Below are positions 9,373-19,720 of a stretch of 64,000 bases of DNA, one piece after another (the stretch's first letter is position 1; each line of letters begins with the position of its first letter). The position numbers and the translations under genes are program-made. The notes beneath the pieces were generated by a model. The model searched no databases and was not told where the DNA came from. It was given only the letters and a program-made list of their open reading frames with translations. This DNA comes from Massilia phosphatilytica (GTDB taxonomy: Bacteria > Pseudomonadota > Gammaproteobacteria > Burkholderiales > Burkholderiaceae_D): the NCBI RefSeq assembly GCF_002968015.1, contig NZ_PUIP01000006.1, positions 1-64,000 on the forward strand. Direction: 5' to 3'.

Positions 9373-10608
9373 ATGCACCTGGCACTGCACCCAGTTCCCG
9401 CATCGTCGGACGGCCACGCCCACCCGGCCCCGGTCTCCGACCCGTTTGACCCCATCGCCGCCGCCCATGACCTGGCGGCGCGCCTGGCCGCCACCGCCGT
9501 CGAGCGCGATCGCCTCGGCGGCCACGCGGCGCGCGAACGGCAGTGGATTCGCGCATCCGGCCTGCTGGCCCTGTCCGTGCCGACCGAATACGGCGGCCCG
9601 GGCGCCAGCTGGAAGACGATCGCCGACGTCGTGCGCATCGTCGCGCGCGCCGACAGCGCCCTCGCCCACCTGCTCGGCGTCCACCACCTGCAGATCGCCG
9701 GCATCCGCCTGACCGGCAGCGCGCGCCAGCAGCGCCGGCTGCTGTTCGAGACCATCGAGCACGATGTATTCTGGGGCGATTCCCTGAACCCGCTGGATAA
9801 ACGCCTCGTCGCCAGGCCGACGGCCGGCGGCTACGTGCTGGACGGCGCCAAGGGATTCGCCTCCGGCTCGGTGGGGTCGGACTGGCTCACCGTGTGCGCG
9901 TGGAACCCGCTCGCGCACGGATCGCTCGTCGCCGTGCTGCCTACGCAGCGGGAGGGCGTCACCGTCCACGCCGACTGGGACGCGTTCGGCCTGCGCCAGG
10001 CCGACAGCGGCACCGTGTCGTTCACGAACGTGCAACTGACGGAAGACGACGTGCTGCAGCCGGCCGCCCGCGCGGCCACGCCACAGGCGACCTTGCGTGC
10101 GCAGGTGGCACAGCTGATCCTGACGAACGTCTACGTCGGCATGGCCGAGGGCGCGCTGGAGGCCACGCGCGGCTACCTGCGCGGGGAAGCGCAGCCGTGG
10201 TTCGCGTCCAGCCTCGACGTCGCGAGCGCCACCGACGACCCGTACGTGCAGCACCGCTTCGGCCAGTTCCGCGTGCTCGTGCGGCCCGCGCAGGTACTCG
10301 CCGACGCCGCCGCGTCCGAACTGGACGACGCCTTCGCGCGCGGTGCGCACCTGACGAAGCGCGAACGGGGCGAAGTGGCCGTGGTCATCGCCGAAGCGAA
10401 AATCGTCGCGCACAAGGCCGCCATCGAGATCGGCAACGAGTTGTTCGAACTGACGGGCGCGCGTTCCACGGCGGCCCAGTATGGCTTCGACCGCTACTGG
10501 CGCAACGCCCGCGTGCACACCCTGCACGACCCGGTCGACTACAAGCTGCGCGACATCGGCCGCCATGCCCTCGACGGCACGCTGCCGGAACCGACCGCGT
10601 ACGCGTGA
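9373..10608 (+). CDS. SfnB/DszC-like acyl-CoA-dehydrogenase-fold flavin enzyme (sulfur acquisition)
   Basis: The 411-residue protein has the acyl-CoA dehydrogenase fold, with an N-terminal helical domain containing SVPTEYGGPGASW and a mid domain with GDSLNP and DGAKGFASGS. It ends in DYKLRDIGRHALDG with PEPTAYA, a tail I associate with the SfnB/DszC group. That group uses reduced flavin to oxidise organosulfur compounds and lacks the acyl-CoA dehydrogenase catalytic glutamate. It is followed after 11 nt by metNIQ-like transporter genes, a common pairing for uptake and desulfurisation of organic sulfur. Its substrate is unknown. Confidence 0.82.
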   Translation: MHLALHPVPASSDGHAHPAPVSDPFDPIAAAHDLAARLAATAVERDRLGGHAARERQWIRASGLLALSVPTEYGGPGASWKTIADVVRIVARADSALAHLLGVHHLQIAGIRLTGSARQQRRLLFETIEHDVFWGDSLNPLDKRLVARPTAGGYVLDGAKGFASGSVGSDWLTVCAWNPLAHGSLVAVLPTQREGVTVHADWDAFGLRQADSGTVSFTNVQLTEDDVLQPAARAATPQATLRAQVAQLILTNVYVGMAEGALEATRGYLRGEAQPWFASSLDVASATDDPYVQHRFGQFRVLVRPAQVLADAAASELDDAFARGAHLTKRERGEVAVVIAEAKIVAHKAAIEIGNELFELTGARSTAAQYGFDRYWRNARVHTLHDPVDYKLRDIGRHALDGTLPEPTAYA

Positions 10609-10619
10609 CGGAGAAGGCC

Positions 10620-11393
10620 ATGAGCATCATCCGTATCGACCATGTGAGCAAATCCTTCGGTCCCGATCCCGTGCTGCGCGACGTGTCGCTGCACGTGGCG
10701 CGCGGCGACATCTTCGGCATCGTCGGCCAGAGCGGCGCCGGCAAGTCGACCCTGCTCCGGACGATCAACCTGCTGGAGACACCGGACAGCGGCGCCGTCG
10801 TCGTCGCCGGCCGTGACCTGACGCGCCTGGCGAAACGCGACCTGCGCGCCGCGCGCCAGAACATCGGCATGATCTTCCAGCACTACAACCTGTTGCAGAA
10901 CCTGACCGTATTCGACAACGTGGCCTTCCCGCTGCGCCTGCACGACATGCTCAACCCGCCGCGCCTGCGCCGGCGCGTGCTGGACTGCCTGGAATTGGTC
11001 GGCCTCGCGCCGCGGGCCGATGATTATCCGGGGCGCCTGTCCGGCGGCCAGAAGCAGCGCGTGGCGATCGCCCGGGCCCTCGCGAGCCAGCCCGAGGTCC
11101 TGCTGTGCGACGAGCCGACGTCCGCGCTCGACGCGGAGACGACGCGCGCCCTCCTCGCCACGCTGCGCACGGTGAACGTGGACCTCGGCGTCACGATCGT
11201 CATCGTCAGCCACGAATTGCCCGCGCTGGCCGCACTGTGCAACCGCGTGGCCGTGCTGGACAACGGGGCCGTCGTCGAAGTGTTCGATCCGGCCGACACG
11301 ACGGCACCGCGCATCACGGCCCTCGGCCGCGAACTCGCGTTCTACGGCACCGAAGCCGGCGCCCTGTTCCATCCCGGAGTCCTCCATGCTTGA
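10620..11393 (+). CDS. metN: MetN-like ABC transporter ATP-binding protein
   Basis: The 257-residue ATPase has Walker A (GQSGAGKST), the Q-loop region (FQHYNLL), the signature LSGGQKQR, Walker B (LLCDEPTSALD) and the switch histidine (VSHE). It energises import with the next two genes. Classical MetN is about 340 residues and ends in a regulatory methionine-binding (NIL/ACT-like) domain, which is absent here. The start follows a GGAGAAGG ribosome-binding site 11 nt after the flavin-enzyme stop. The last 8 nt overlap the permease gene. The symbol is by family; the substrate may be another sulfur compound. Confidence 0.88.
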   Translation: MSIIRIDHVSKSFGPDPVLRDVSLHVARGDIFGIVGQSGAGKSTLLRTINLLETPDSGAVVVAGRDLTRLAKRDLRAARQNIGMIFQHYNLLQNLTVFDNVAFPLRLHDMLNPPRLRRRVLDCLELVGLAPRADDYPGRLSGGQKQRVAIARALASQPEVLLCDEPTSALDAETTRALLATLRTVNVDLGVTIVIVSHELPALAALCNRVAVLDNGAVVEVFDPADTTAPRITALGRELAFYGTEAGALFHPGVLHA

Positions 11394-12048
11394 CGCTCTC
11401 GTCGACCTCTTCCCGGACCTGGCCGTCGCGCTGGGCCAGACGCTCACCATGCTCGGCATTGGCGTGTCCGCGGCCGTGCTGTTAGGCGGCCCGCTCGGGA
11501 TCCTGCTGTTCCTCGTCGGCGACGGCCAGTCGCTGCAGAACCGCCCGCTGGCACTGCTGCTCGGGTGGACCGTGAACACGATCCGCTCGTTCCCGTTCAT
11601 CATCCTGCTCGTCGCGTTCGTGCCGCTCACCCGGCTGATCGTGGGCAGCTCGATCGGGCCGCTGGCCGCGTCCGTACCGCTGTCCATCGCCGCCGTCCCG
11701 TATTTCGCGCGCCTCGTCGAACAGACCCTGCGCGACGTGCCGCGCGGCGTGATCGAGGCCGCGCAGGCGATGGGCGCGTCCGAACTGCAGATCGTCACGC
11801 GCGTGCTGCTGGTCGAAGCCCGCTCCGGCCTCGTGCTGGCGCTGACCGTCCTCACCATCAGCTTCCTGTCCTATTCGGCGGTGGCCGGCGTCGTGGGCGG
11901 CGGCGGGATCGGGGACCTTGCCATCCGCTACGGCTACTACCGCTTCGAGACCGACATCATGGTGTTTACCGTCGCTGTCCTCGTCGCGCTCGTGCAGGTG
12001 ATCCAGCTGACGGGCACCCGGTTCGCGCGCCGGCTGGACAAGCGCTGA
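11386..12048 (+). CDS. metI: MetI-like ABC transporter permease
   Basis: This 220-residue inner-membrane permease has about five hydrophobic segments. It contains the conserved coupling-helix region EAAQAMGASELQIVTRVLLVEA, here split as EAAQAMGASE then LLVEARSG. It is the MetI partner of the preceding ATPase and overlaps it by 8 nt, a sign of translational coupling. The ending GTRFARRLDKR is typical of MetI. Confidence 0.92.
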   Translation: MLDALVDLFPDLAVALGQTLTMLGIGVSAAVLLGGPLGILLFLVGDGQSLQNRPLALLLGWTVNTIRSFPFIILLVAFVPLTRLIVGSSIGPLAASVPLSIAAVPYFARLVEQTLRDVPRGVIEAAQAMGASELQIVTRVLLVEARSGLVLALTVLTISFLSYSAVAGVVGGGGIGDLAIRYGYYRFETDIMVFTVAVLVALVQVIQLTGTRFARRLDKR

Positions 12049-12071
12049 TTCATCGCACACAAGGAGCACGC

Positions 12072-12866
12072 ATGCACCACACACGCCGCACCCTGCTGGC
12101 CGCCGTCGCCGCGCTTGCCCTCGCCGCCGGCGCCCACGCGAAAGATCCGAAGGAACTCGTGATCGGCACGAGCGCCGGCCCGTACGCGGACCAGGTCCGC
12201 CTCGGCATCAAGCCGCTGCTGGAACGCCAGGGCTACAAGGTGAAAATCGTCGAATTCAGCGACTACGTGCAGCCGAACCTCGCGCTGGCCGAAGGATCGC
12301 TCGACGCGAACGTGTTCCAGCACATCGTCTACCTGAACCGCTTCGCGGCCGAACATCGGCTCGCGCTGTCCGAACTGGTGACGGTGCCGACGGCGCCCAT
12401 CGCCATCTACAGCCGCCGCCACCAATCCCTCGACGCAGCGAAGGCCGGGACGACCGTCGCGCTGCCGAACGATCCGACCAACGAGGCGCGCGCCCTCGTC
12501 ATGCTCGAACAGCTGGGCTGGATCCGGCTGCGCCCGAACACGGACCCCGTGAAAGCATCGGAAAGGGACATTGCTGCGAATCCGAAGGGAATCAGGTTGC
12601 TGGCGCTGGAAGCCGCGCAACTGCCGCGCGCCCTGCAGGACGCGGACTATGCGTTCATCAACGGGAATTACGCGCTGGCGTCGGGCCTGAAGTTGACGGA
12701 CGCGCTGCGCCGCGAAACCATCTCGCGCAACTACGTGAACCTCGTGGCCGTGCGCACGGCCGACAGGAATAAACCGTTCGCGCGCGACATCGCGAATGCG
12801 TACCGTTCGCCCGCCTTCCTCGCGTGGACGGCAAAGCACCAGGCGGGCTATGCACGGCTCGATTGA
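12072..12866 (+). CDS. metQ: MetQ-like periplasmic substrate-binding protein
   Basis: The 264-residue NlpA/MetQ-family protein binds methionine or a related sulfur compound in the periplasm and delivers it to the MetNI-like transporter. The N-terminus is a Sec signal peptide, probably cleaved after AGAHA. Unlike most MetQ proteins it has no lipobox cysteine, so it should be soluble. Family motifs include IVEFSDYVQPNLALAEGSLDAN (given here as two parts, EFSDYVQPN and EGSLDANVFQH) and NDPTNEARAL. The ATG follows AAGGAG. Confidence 0.9.
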   Translation: MHHTRRTLLAAVAALALAAGAHAKDPKELVIGTSAGPYADQVRLGIKPLLERQGYKVKIVEFSDYVQPNLALAEGSLDANVFQHIVYLNRFAAEHRLALSELVTVPTAPIAIYSRRHQSLDAAKAGTTVALPNDPTNEARALVMLEQLGWIRLRPNTDPVKASERDIAANPKGIRLLALEAAQLPRALQDADYAFINGNYALASGLKLTDALRRETISRNYVNLVAVRTADRNKPFARDIANAYRSPAFLAWTAKHQAGYARLD

Positions 12867-12878
12867 CTGATAAAAACC

Positions 12879-12918
12879 CAATCGCGCAGCACGATTGAAA
12901 ATTTCTGCATAGAAATTT
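12879..12918. terminator. Two adjacent hairpins after metQ, possible terminator
   Basis: CAATCG/CGATTG (12879-12884 and 12892-12897) and AAATTTCT/AGAAATTT (12899-12906 and 12911-12918, 4-nt loop) follow the metQ stop. The second stem is AT-rich and there is no clean U-tract. This is a weak terminator candidate or a regulatory dyad ahead of the next gene. Confidence 0.35.
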
Positions 12919-12995
12919 GATTGCCGGCCACGTTTTTTGCTACATTGGCGGTTTTACCTTTACGGGATGACCGCCATCCCCGCCGCCGGCCGCGA

Positions 12996-14864
12996 ATGCG
13001 CGATTCCACTCTGTTCAAGCACCTGACCTCCAGCTCGATCGTCGCCGCCTGCTGCGTACTCGGTCTGCTGTATTTCGGGCGCGACGTCCTCGAACCGCTC
13101 GCGCTGGCGGTGATTCTCAGCCTCGTCATCGCCCCGCTGATCCGCACCTTGCGGCGCATCGGCCTGGGCCAGGTGCCCGCCACGATGCTGTCAGTGCTGA
13201 TGGTGGGCACGTGTGTCGTCGGGCTCGGCATCGTCCTCGCGTTCCAGCTCGTGGCCGTGACGGGCGACCTGCCGAAATACCGCGCCGCGATCCGCACCAA
13301 GGTCGCGGCCGTGCGCGAACTGACGGAGCGGCCGTTCGCGCGCATCGAAGCCGAGATCAGCGCCGTGCAGCCGCAGGCGCAGCAGAGCGGCACTGTCAGC
13401 AGCCGGCGCGGCATGAGTACGGTGACCGTCAGCCCGACGCAGCCTCTGCCCGTCGAGATCCGCCAGCCGCGCCTGACGACCCGCGACTCGCTCGCGCGCC
13501 TGTTCGCGATGGCCTGGGGCCCGCTGGGCGAGGTGGGCCTCGTCCTCGTGCTGCTCATCTTCATCTCGCTCGAACACGAATCGCTGCGCGACCGCCTCAT
13601 CCGCCTCGCGGGCCAGACCGAGATCAACCGCACGATCCGCACGCTGGGCGACGCGGCCCAGGGCGTGTCGCGCTTCTTCCTGTCGCAATTCACCGTCAAC
13701 CTGACGTTCGGCACCCTGATCGGCGTACTGCTCTGGCTGGCCGGCGTGCCGCACGCGGGCCTGTGGGGCGCGCTGTCCGGCATGCTGCGCTTCGTGCCTT
13801 ACCTGGGCGTGATGGCGGCGGGCGCCGTCATCGCCGTGTTCGTCGCGGCCATCGACCCGGGCTGGCAACTGGCCCTGTCCTGCATCGCCTTGTTCGTTGC
13901 GCTGGAACTGTTCGTCGCGAACGTCGTCGAACCGAAGGTCTACGGCCACAGCTCGGGACTCTCACCGCTCGCCGTGATCGTCTCGGCCGTGTTCTGGGGC
14001 GCGATGTGGGGGCCGGTGGGCCTGCTGCTGTCGACGCCGCTGACCTTGTGCTTCGTCGTGGCCGGCCGCCACGTGCGCGGCCTGGAACCGGTGACGATCC
14101 TGCTGGGCGACGCCCCCAACGTCTCGGGCGCCCAGCGCCTGTACCAGCGCCTGCTGACGGCCGACAGCGACACGATCGTGCGCGACGCCCACGCCTACCT
14201 GCGCCGCGCCAGCTTTGCGCGCTATTGCGACAAGGTGCTGCTGCCGGGCCTCGCCCTGGCCGGTGCCGACATGCGCGCGGGCCGCATCGACGCGGGCCAG
14301 ATGGAAACCATGCGCGCCGCCATGGGCCGCGTGGCCGCGACCCTGAACCCGGAAGGCCGCGCGCCCGCGCGCACGCGGCGCCGGCGCGACGTCTCGCTGC
14401 TCGACGCCAACCTGGGCGCCTACCTGCGCCAGATGCGCGAGACCCGCCAGGGCCGCTGGCAGGGCTCGCTGGACGTGCCCGCGCACTCCGTCGTGCTGTG
14501 CGCCGCCCTGGCAGCGGAACGCGACGAACTGCTCGCCGAACTGCTCGTATCGGCGCTGCGCGACGCCGACATCGACGCCCGCAGCACCTTGCTGGGCGCG
14601 GCGGACCGTCCGGGGCCGGAAAAGGCGGAGCTGATCTCCACCGTGATCCTGCCCTACCCCGTGGAAGACCGGCTGGGCGACTGGCTGAACGCGGCCACGG
14701 AACTGCGCACGCACCTGCCGGACGCGCTGCTGGCCACGATCCGCCTGCCGTTCGACCAGTCGACCGTGCCGCAGCCGACGGTCGAGGAGCATGTCGACAT
14801 CGTGCTGCGGTCGTTCGAGGAAGCGCTGGCGTTCGTGGCGCCGGAGCGGGCGCCGCGGGGCTGA
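12996..14864 (+). CDS. AI-2E/PerM-family membrane protein with long C-terminal domain
   Basis: Residues 1 to about 350 form the PerM/AI-2E transporter family core, with helices near the N-terminus, a soluble insert, and the C-terminal helical block containing RFVPYLGVMAAG and NVVEPKVYGHSSGLSP. The family includes exporters of signalling molecules and ion antiporters. About 270 further residues form a cytoplasmic extension that I do not recognise. I chose the ATG at 12996 (MRDSTLFKHL). A TTG at 12921 is also open and would add 25 residues. The gene stands alone on the plus strand. Confidence 0.82.
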   Translation: MRDSTLFKHLTSSSIVAACCVLGLLYFGRDVLEPLALAVILSLVIAPLIRTLRRIGLGQVPATMLSVLMVGTCVVGLGIVLAFQLVAVTGDLPKYRAAIRTKVAAVRELTERPFARIEAEISAVQPQAQQSGTVSSRRGMSTVTVSPTQPLPVEIRQPRLTTRDSLARLFAMAWGPLGEVGLVLVLLIFISLEHESLRDRLIRLAGQTEINRTIRTLGDAAQGVSRFFLSQFTVNLTFGTLIGVLLWLAGVPHAGLWGALSGMLRFVPYLGVMAAGAVIAVFVAAIDPGWQLALSCIALFVALELFVANVVEPKVYGHSSGLSPLAVIVSAVFWGAMWGPVGLLLSTPLTLCFVVAGRHVRGLEPVTILLGDAPNVSGAQRLYQRLLTADSDTIVRDAHAYLRRASFARYCDKVLLPGLALAGADMRAGRIDAGQMETMRAAMGRVAATLNPEGRAPARTRRRRDVSLLDANLGAYLRQMRETRQGRWQGSLDVPAHSVVLCAALAAERDELLAELLVSALRDADIDARSTLLGAADRPGPEKAELISTVILPYPVEDRLGDWLNAATELRTHLPDALLATIRLPFDQSTVPQPTVEEHVDIVLRSFEEALAFVAPERAPRG

Positions 14865-14963
14865 ATCTCTTTCGCCGGCGTTCATTATCTGATGTGCAAT
14901 TTCTGAGTGGCAATATATTTACGTTGCCACGAGAAATCGTTCAATCTGATAAAAGGAACACAA

Positions 14964-15164
14964 ATGGTTCAAAACAAGAAAATTGGCGCTGGACTGGCGT
15001 TGATCGCTGGTGTGATTGGCATGGGCATGAGCAGTGCGGCGTTTGCGTTGCCGGAAATGGATGTGGGTACAGCGCCTCCGATCGTAGCGCCCCAGTCGGT
15101 CAATAACGTCGAGAGTACCGTCGTGGAACCTGAAGAAGTGACTGTGCAGGAAAGCGCTTCCTGA
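14964..15164 (+). CDS. Small secreted protein of unknown function
   Basis: This 66-residue protein begins MVQNKKIGAGLALIAG and has a typical Sec signal peptide, probably cleaved after SSAAFA. The mature part is about 38 residues, acidic and rich in Pro, Val and Glu, with no cysteine. The ATG follows an AAAAGGA ribosome-binding site. Codon use is noticeably less GC-rich than the neighbours. I do not recognise a family. Confidence 0.6.
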   Translation: MVQNKKIGAGLALIAGVIGMGMSSAAFALPEMDVGTAPPIVAPQSVNNVESTVVEPEEVTVQESAS

Positions 15165-15181
15165 TTCCAGCGCGTTGCCCA

Positions 15182-15225
15182 TGCCGTCGGCACAACGATG
15201 TTTTATGCTGTTCCCGCCGACGGCA
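15182..15225. repeat. Inverted repeat with perfect 10-bp arms
   Basis: TGCCGTCGGC at 15182-15191 pairs perfectly with GCCGACGGCA at 15216-15225 across a 24-nt loop, starting 18 nt after the small secreted protein gene. It lacks a U-tract, so it may be a structural mRNA end or a weak terminator. The remaining sequence up to the kinase promoter (15226-15405) shows nothing I can assign. Confidence 0.5.
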
Positions 15226-15428
15226 CGACAGGGTCAGGCACAGCCGCGTGTTTGTTGCGGCCCGGCGGCGTGCATTACGCCCAGGCTACCGCCATGAAGC
15301 TGAATCGCTCCGAGAATGACGCTGATCCCGTCCTATTGGTGCGGGACTCGACCGTAACACGCTGGACGGCTTTCCAGATCAGTTGTTGAAACAATCGCGA
15401 AATCGCTTCCATACAGTTGCTGTATCGC

Positions 15429-15434
15429 TATAAT
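15429..15434 (+). promoter_or_regulatory. -10 element (TATAAT) upstream of the Ser/Thr kinase gene
   Basis: A perfect TATAAT lies 28 nt before the chosen kinase start. The -35 region at about 15406-15411 (CTTCCA) is weak. Transcription would begin near 15441, downstream of an alternative start at 15417, which supports the ATG at 15462. Confidence 0.5.
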
Positions 15435-15461
15435 GTTGCCACACATCATATTTTTGCGGTC

Positions 15462-17663
15462 ATGGCGACTTCCTCTCTTCCTGATGAGACAGACCTTCCG
15501 GACATCGTTCTCGGACCCGGTCACCTTGAACATTACGAGTTGCGTGCGCGGCTCGGCGAGGGTGGGTTCGGCGAGGTGTACGAAGCTTGGGACACTCGCC
15601 TCCACCGCAGCGTCGCGATCAAGACCATCCGCCACGGAGGCACCGCCAGCAATGACCTCGTGCGCGAGGCACGCCTGGCCGCATCGCTGCGTCATCCCGC
15701 GTTCGTCAAGGTACATGCCGTCGAAGAAGATGGTGCTGGCCAATTCATCGTCATGGAACTGGTACATGGTCGCACGCTGAAACAGATCATGCAGGATGGA
15801 ACGGTGCCGCTGTCGTCCGCGCTCGACCGGGTTGGCCAGGTGGCGGAAGCGATGCGCGACGCGCACGCGTCCGGCCTCGTGCATGGCGATATCAAGCCGT
15901 CGAACCTGATGGTCGAGCAGGATGGCCGCGTCCGCATCCTGGACTTCGGCCTCGCATTACGCCATGACGCCCTCGCCACCGAGACCGTATCGCTGGGCGA
16001 GGTCGCGTCCTCCGGCCAGACCGATCCACAGGGCACGATCGCCTACATGGCGCCCGAACGACTGCAGGGCTCAACGCCCGATCCGCGCGCGGACGTGTAC
16101 GCACTCGGCGTCATCCTGTACGAACTCGTCTGCGGCAAGCGGCCGTTCGCGACCCTGCATGGGCTGGCACTGGCCGCAGCCCTCGTCCAGACATCGTCGG
16201 ATGGGTGGGATTATCCGGATTATCTCGACACGCCGCTCATTGCGCTGATCCGGTCGATGACGGCGCGCCTGCCGGAGCAGCGCATCGAGAGCATGGACGA
16301 GGTCGTCGACCGCTTGAGCGAGCTGACCGCTGGCGCGACAGTGGTGGTCACGACTGCGCCTGCGGCACGCCGGCGCCCGCTGCGCCGGATGGCGACGCTC
16401 GGCGCCGGCGCGTTGCTCGTCGTCGCGGCCGGCGGTATTGCATGGTGGCGGGGCGGGTCGGAACTGGCAACGGTACAGGCAAGCATGCGCCACGTAATGA
16501 CACCCTATTCAGAAGCCGCCGAGATGGAGCAAGGTCTCGCGGCGCTCAGGTTCTTCGACCGACCCGGCGCCGTCGACACCGCGCAGGCGCACTTCGAGCG
16601 GGTTCTCGATCGCACCCCGGATAATGCTGCGGCCGCGGCCGGAATCTCACTCGTCCAAAGCATGCGCTACGGCAGCTCCCGCCAGGACGAAACTTGGCTC
16701 CAGAAAGCCGACGCAAGCGCGCAGCAGGCGCTCCGTCTGAATGACCAGCTCGCCCTCGCGCACGTGGCCACCGCGGCGGTGCGCGAAGGCCAGGGGCGCT
16801 TCGACGATGCGATCGCCGCTTGCAACCAGGCTTTACGCCTCGACCCAGCAAACGATTTGGCGTGGTACATCAAATCCGAGACGCTGCGACGCGCGCGCCG
16901 TTACCAGGACGCGCGCACCGCCCTGGCCGAGGCGACGCGGCGCTTTCCACGCGCACGCGTCTTCCTCGACGAACTCGGTAGCGTCGAGTATGAACAGGGG
17001 GATTACCCTGCGGCTGAAAAGCTATTTCGCCGAAGTATCCAGTTGGAACCCGACGCGGTCACGGCTTACGCCAACCTGGCCGGCGCGTTGATGCGCCAGA
17101 ACCGTGCCGACGACGCGGCACGCATCCTGCAACAAGGCCTGCAGTTGCGCCCCAACACCGTACTCTACACGAACCTCGGCAACGTGCTCTTCCTGCGCGG
17201 CGACTACGTCGGCGCAGCCGATGCATTCAAGGAAGCCGTCTCGTCCCCGTACGGTGCGCCGGGTTCTTACCTTGCCTGGGCCAACCTCGGCGACGCCCTG
17301 CTCTGGATTCCCGGCCGGCGTCAGGAAGCGCGAAACGCCTATGACAAGGCACGTCGCCTCCTGGATGCCGATCTCCAACGGGCACCGAACGACGTCAAGC
17401 TCGTGTCACGCATGGGCCTGTACTCCGCACGGGCGGGAGACGAAACTGGTGCCATGCAGCTTGCGCGCCACGCCGTCGAACTCGCGCCGGAGAGTGCGGA
17501 CGTCCAGTTCCGCGCAGGTCTCACCTACGAGCTCCTGGGACAGCGTGCACTTGCCCTCGAAGCGATCTCGAAGGCGCTGCGCCTGGGCTATCCGCGCAAA
17601 TACGTCGAGGCCGAGCCGGACCTCGTCGATCTCCGCCGGGACCGGGGTTACCACACCGATTGA
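15462..17663 (+). CDS. Transmembrane Ser/Thr protein kinase with C-terminal TPR repeats
   Basis: The 733-residue Hanks-type kinase has its glycine loop GEGGFGEVY at 32-40 and ATP lysine K54 (VAIK). The catalytic loop is HGDIKPSN, with HGD in place of HRD, followed by DFG and APE. One transmembrane helix (about 310-335, LGAGALLVVAAGGIAWW) follows the kinase domain. The remaining residues, about 350-733, are tetratricopeptide repeats, expected in the periplasm. The kinase looks active: the aspartate and both lysines are present. It is followed after 45 nt by a 128-residue gene and then, convergently, by an FHA-containing sigma-54 activator, a likely phospho-target. Confidence 0.92.
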   Translation: MATSSLPDETDLPDIVLGPGHLEHYELRARLGEGGFGEVYEAWDTRLHRSVAIKTIRHGGTASNDLVREARLAASLRHPAFVKVHAVEEDGAGQFIVMELVHGRTLKQIMQDGTVPLSSALDRVGQVAEAMRDAHASGLVHGDIKPSNLMVEQDGRVRILDFGLALRHDALATETVSLGEVASSGQTDPQGTIAYMAPERLQGSTPDPRADVYALGVILYELVCGKRPFATLHGLALAAALVQTSSDGWDYPDYLDTPLIALIRSMTARLPEQRIESMDEVVDRLSELTAGATVVVTTAPAARRRPLRRMATLGAGALLVVAAGGIAWWRGGSELATVQASMRHVMTPYSEAAEMEQGLAALRFFDRPGAVDTAQAHFERVLDRTPDNAAAAAGISLVQSMRYGSSRQDETWLQKADASAQQALRLNDQLALAHVATAAVREGQGRFDDAIAACNQALRLDPANDLAWYIKSETLRRARRYQDARTALAEATRRFPRARVFLDELGSVEYEQGDYPAAEKLFRRSIQLEPDAVTAYANLAGALMRQNRADDAARILQQGLQLRPNTVLYTNLGNVLFLRGDYVGAADAFKEAVSSPYGAPGSYLAWANLGDALLWIPGRRQEARNAYDKARRLLDADLQRAPNDVKLVSRMGLYSARAGDETGAMQLARHAVELAPESADVQFRAGLTYELLGQRALALEAISKALRLGYPRKYVEAEPDLVDLRRDRGYHTD

Positions 17664-17708
17664 TGCCGTCTCAACCCATCTACCCGCTGTCCAACTGAAA
17701 GGAACAAC

Positions 17709-18095
17709 ATGCCGAAAACCTATCAACTCACTGTTACCTTTGTCCAAGGCCAGATGCTCGCAACCTGGAGCCTTGACGGCGTTCAACATGAGGACGGCGA
17801 CAGTTTCAAGGTGTATCCCAATGACAAAATCGTGTTCCAGTTCGTTGGACCCGGCGACGTCGCCGAATGCGTGCTGATCAGTGGACAGATGCAGAGCACT
17901 TGCCATGGTTCCTCGCCATTCACGGAAGGCAACCGTATCAACCTGAAAGCGAACAATACGGTGACTGCCGGGAAGTATCAGGGCACGTGGGGTTTCACGG
18001 TCTCGTTCTCGGCGCACAATGGCGATGGCACGACCTCGTTCTATTACCTTCCAGATCCCGAAATGGTAGTGGGCTCGCGCCCGGGCGACTGCTGA
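17709..18095 (+). CDS. 128-residue protein of unknown function in the kinase operon
   Basis: The protein begins MPKTYQLTVTF and has no signal peptide or transmembrane helix. Alternating hydrophobic and polar residues, and segments such as KIVFQFVGPGDV and YQGTWGFTVSFS, suggest a beta-sandwich. It has three cysteines. An AAAGGAAC ribosome-binding site precedes the ATG. It lies 45 nt after the kinase gene and its TGA directly abuts the stop codon of the convergent activator. It may be a kinase substrate or ligand-binding partner, but no family is recognised. Confidence 0.7.
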   Translation: MPKTYQLTVTFVQGQMLATWSLDGVQHEDGDSFKVYPNDKIVFQFVGPGDVAECVLISGQMQSTCHGSSPFTEGNRINLKANNTVTAGKYQGTWGFTVSFSAHNGDGTTSFYYLPDPEMVVGSRPGDC

Positions 18096-19604
<1,509 letters not shown>

Positions 19605-19627
19605 GCGCGGAACGTCAACGTCATCGC

Positions 19628-19657
19628 TTTACATGTAAAAAACATGGCAATTTTACA
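19628..19657. promoter_or_regulatory. Nested palindromes, candidate enhancer site for the sigma-54 activator
   Basis: TTTACATGTAAA at 19628-19639 is a perfect 12-bp palindrome. Its right half also pairs with a second copy: TGTAAAA (19634-19640) and TTTTACA (19651-19657) form an inverted repeat with 10 nt between. The site is 65-95 nt upstream of the -24 element, a usual enhancer distance, and 24 nt before the activator start, so it could also give autoregulation. Confidence 0.6.
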
Positions 19658-19720
19658 CGCAGAAACTCGTGAGAGGCCGAAATCGGGCCCGCAACAGCCC
19701 TGTATCCCCGGATATCGGCA

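Noticed and set aside
12879-12918. A certain terminator after metQ
   Set aside because: Two hairpins are present but without a clean U-tract, so I only list a possible one.
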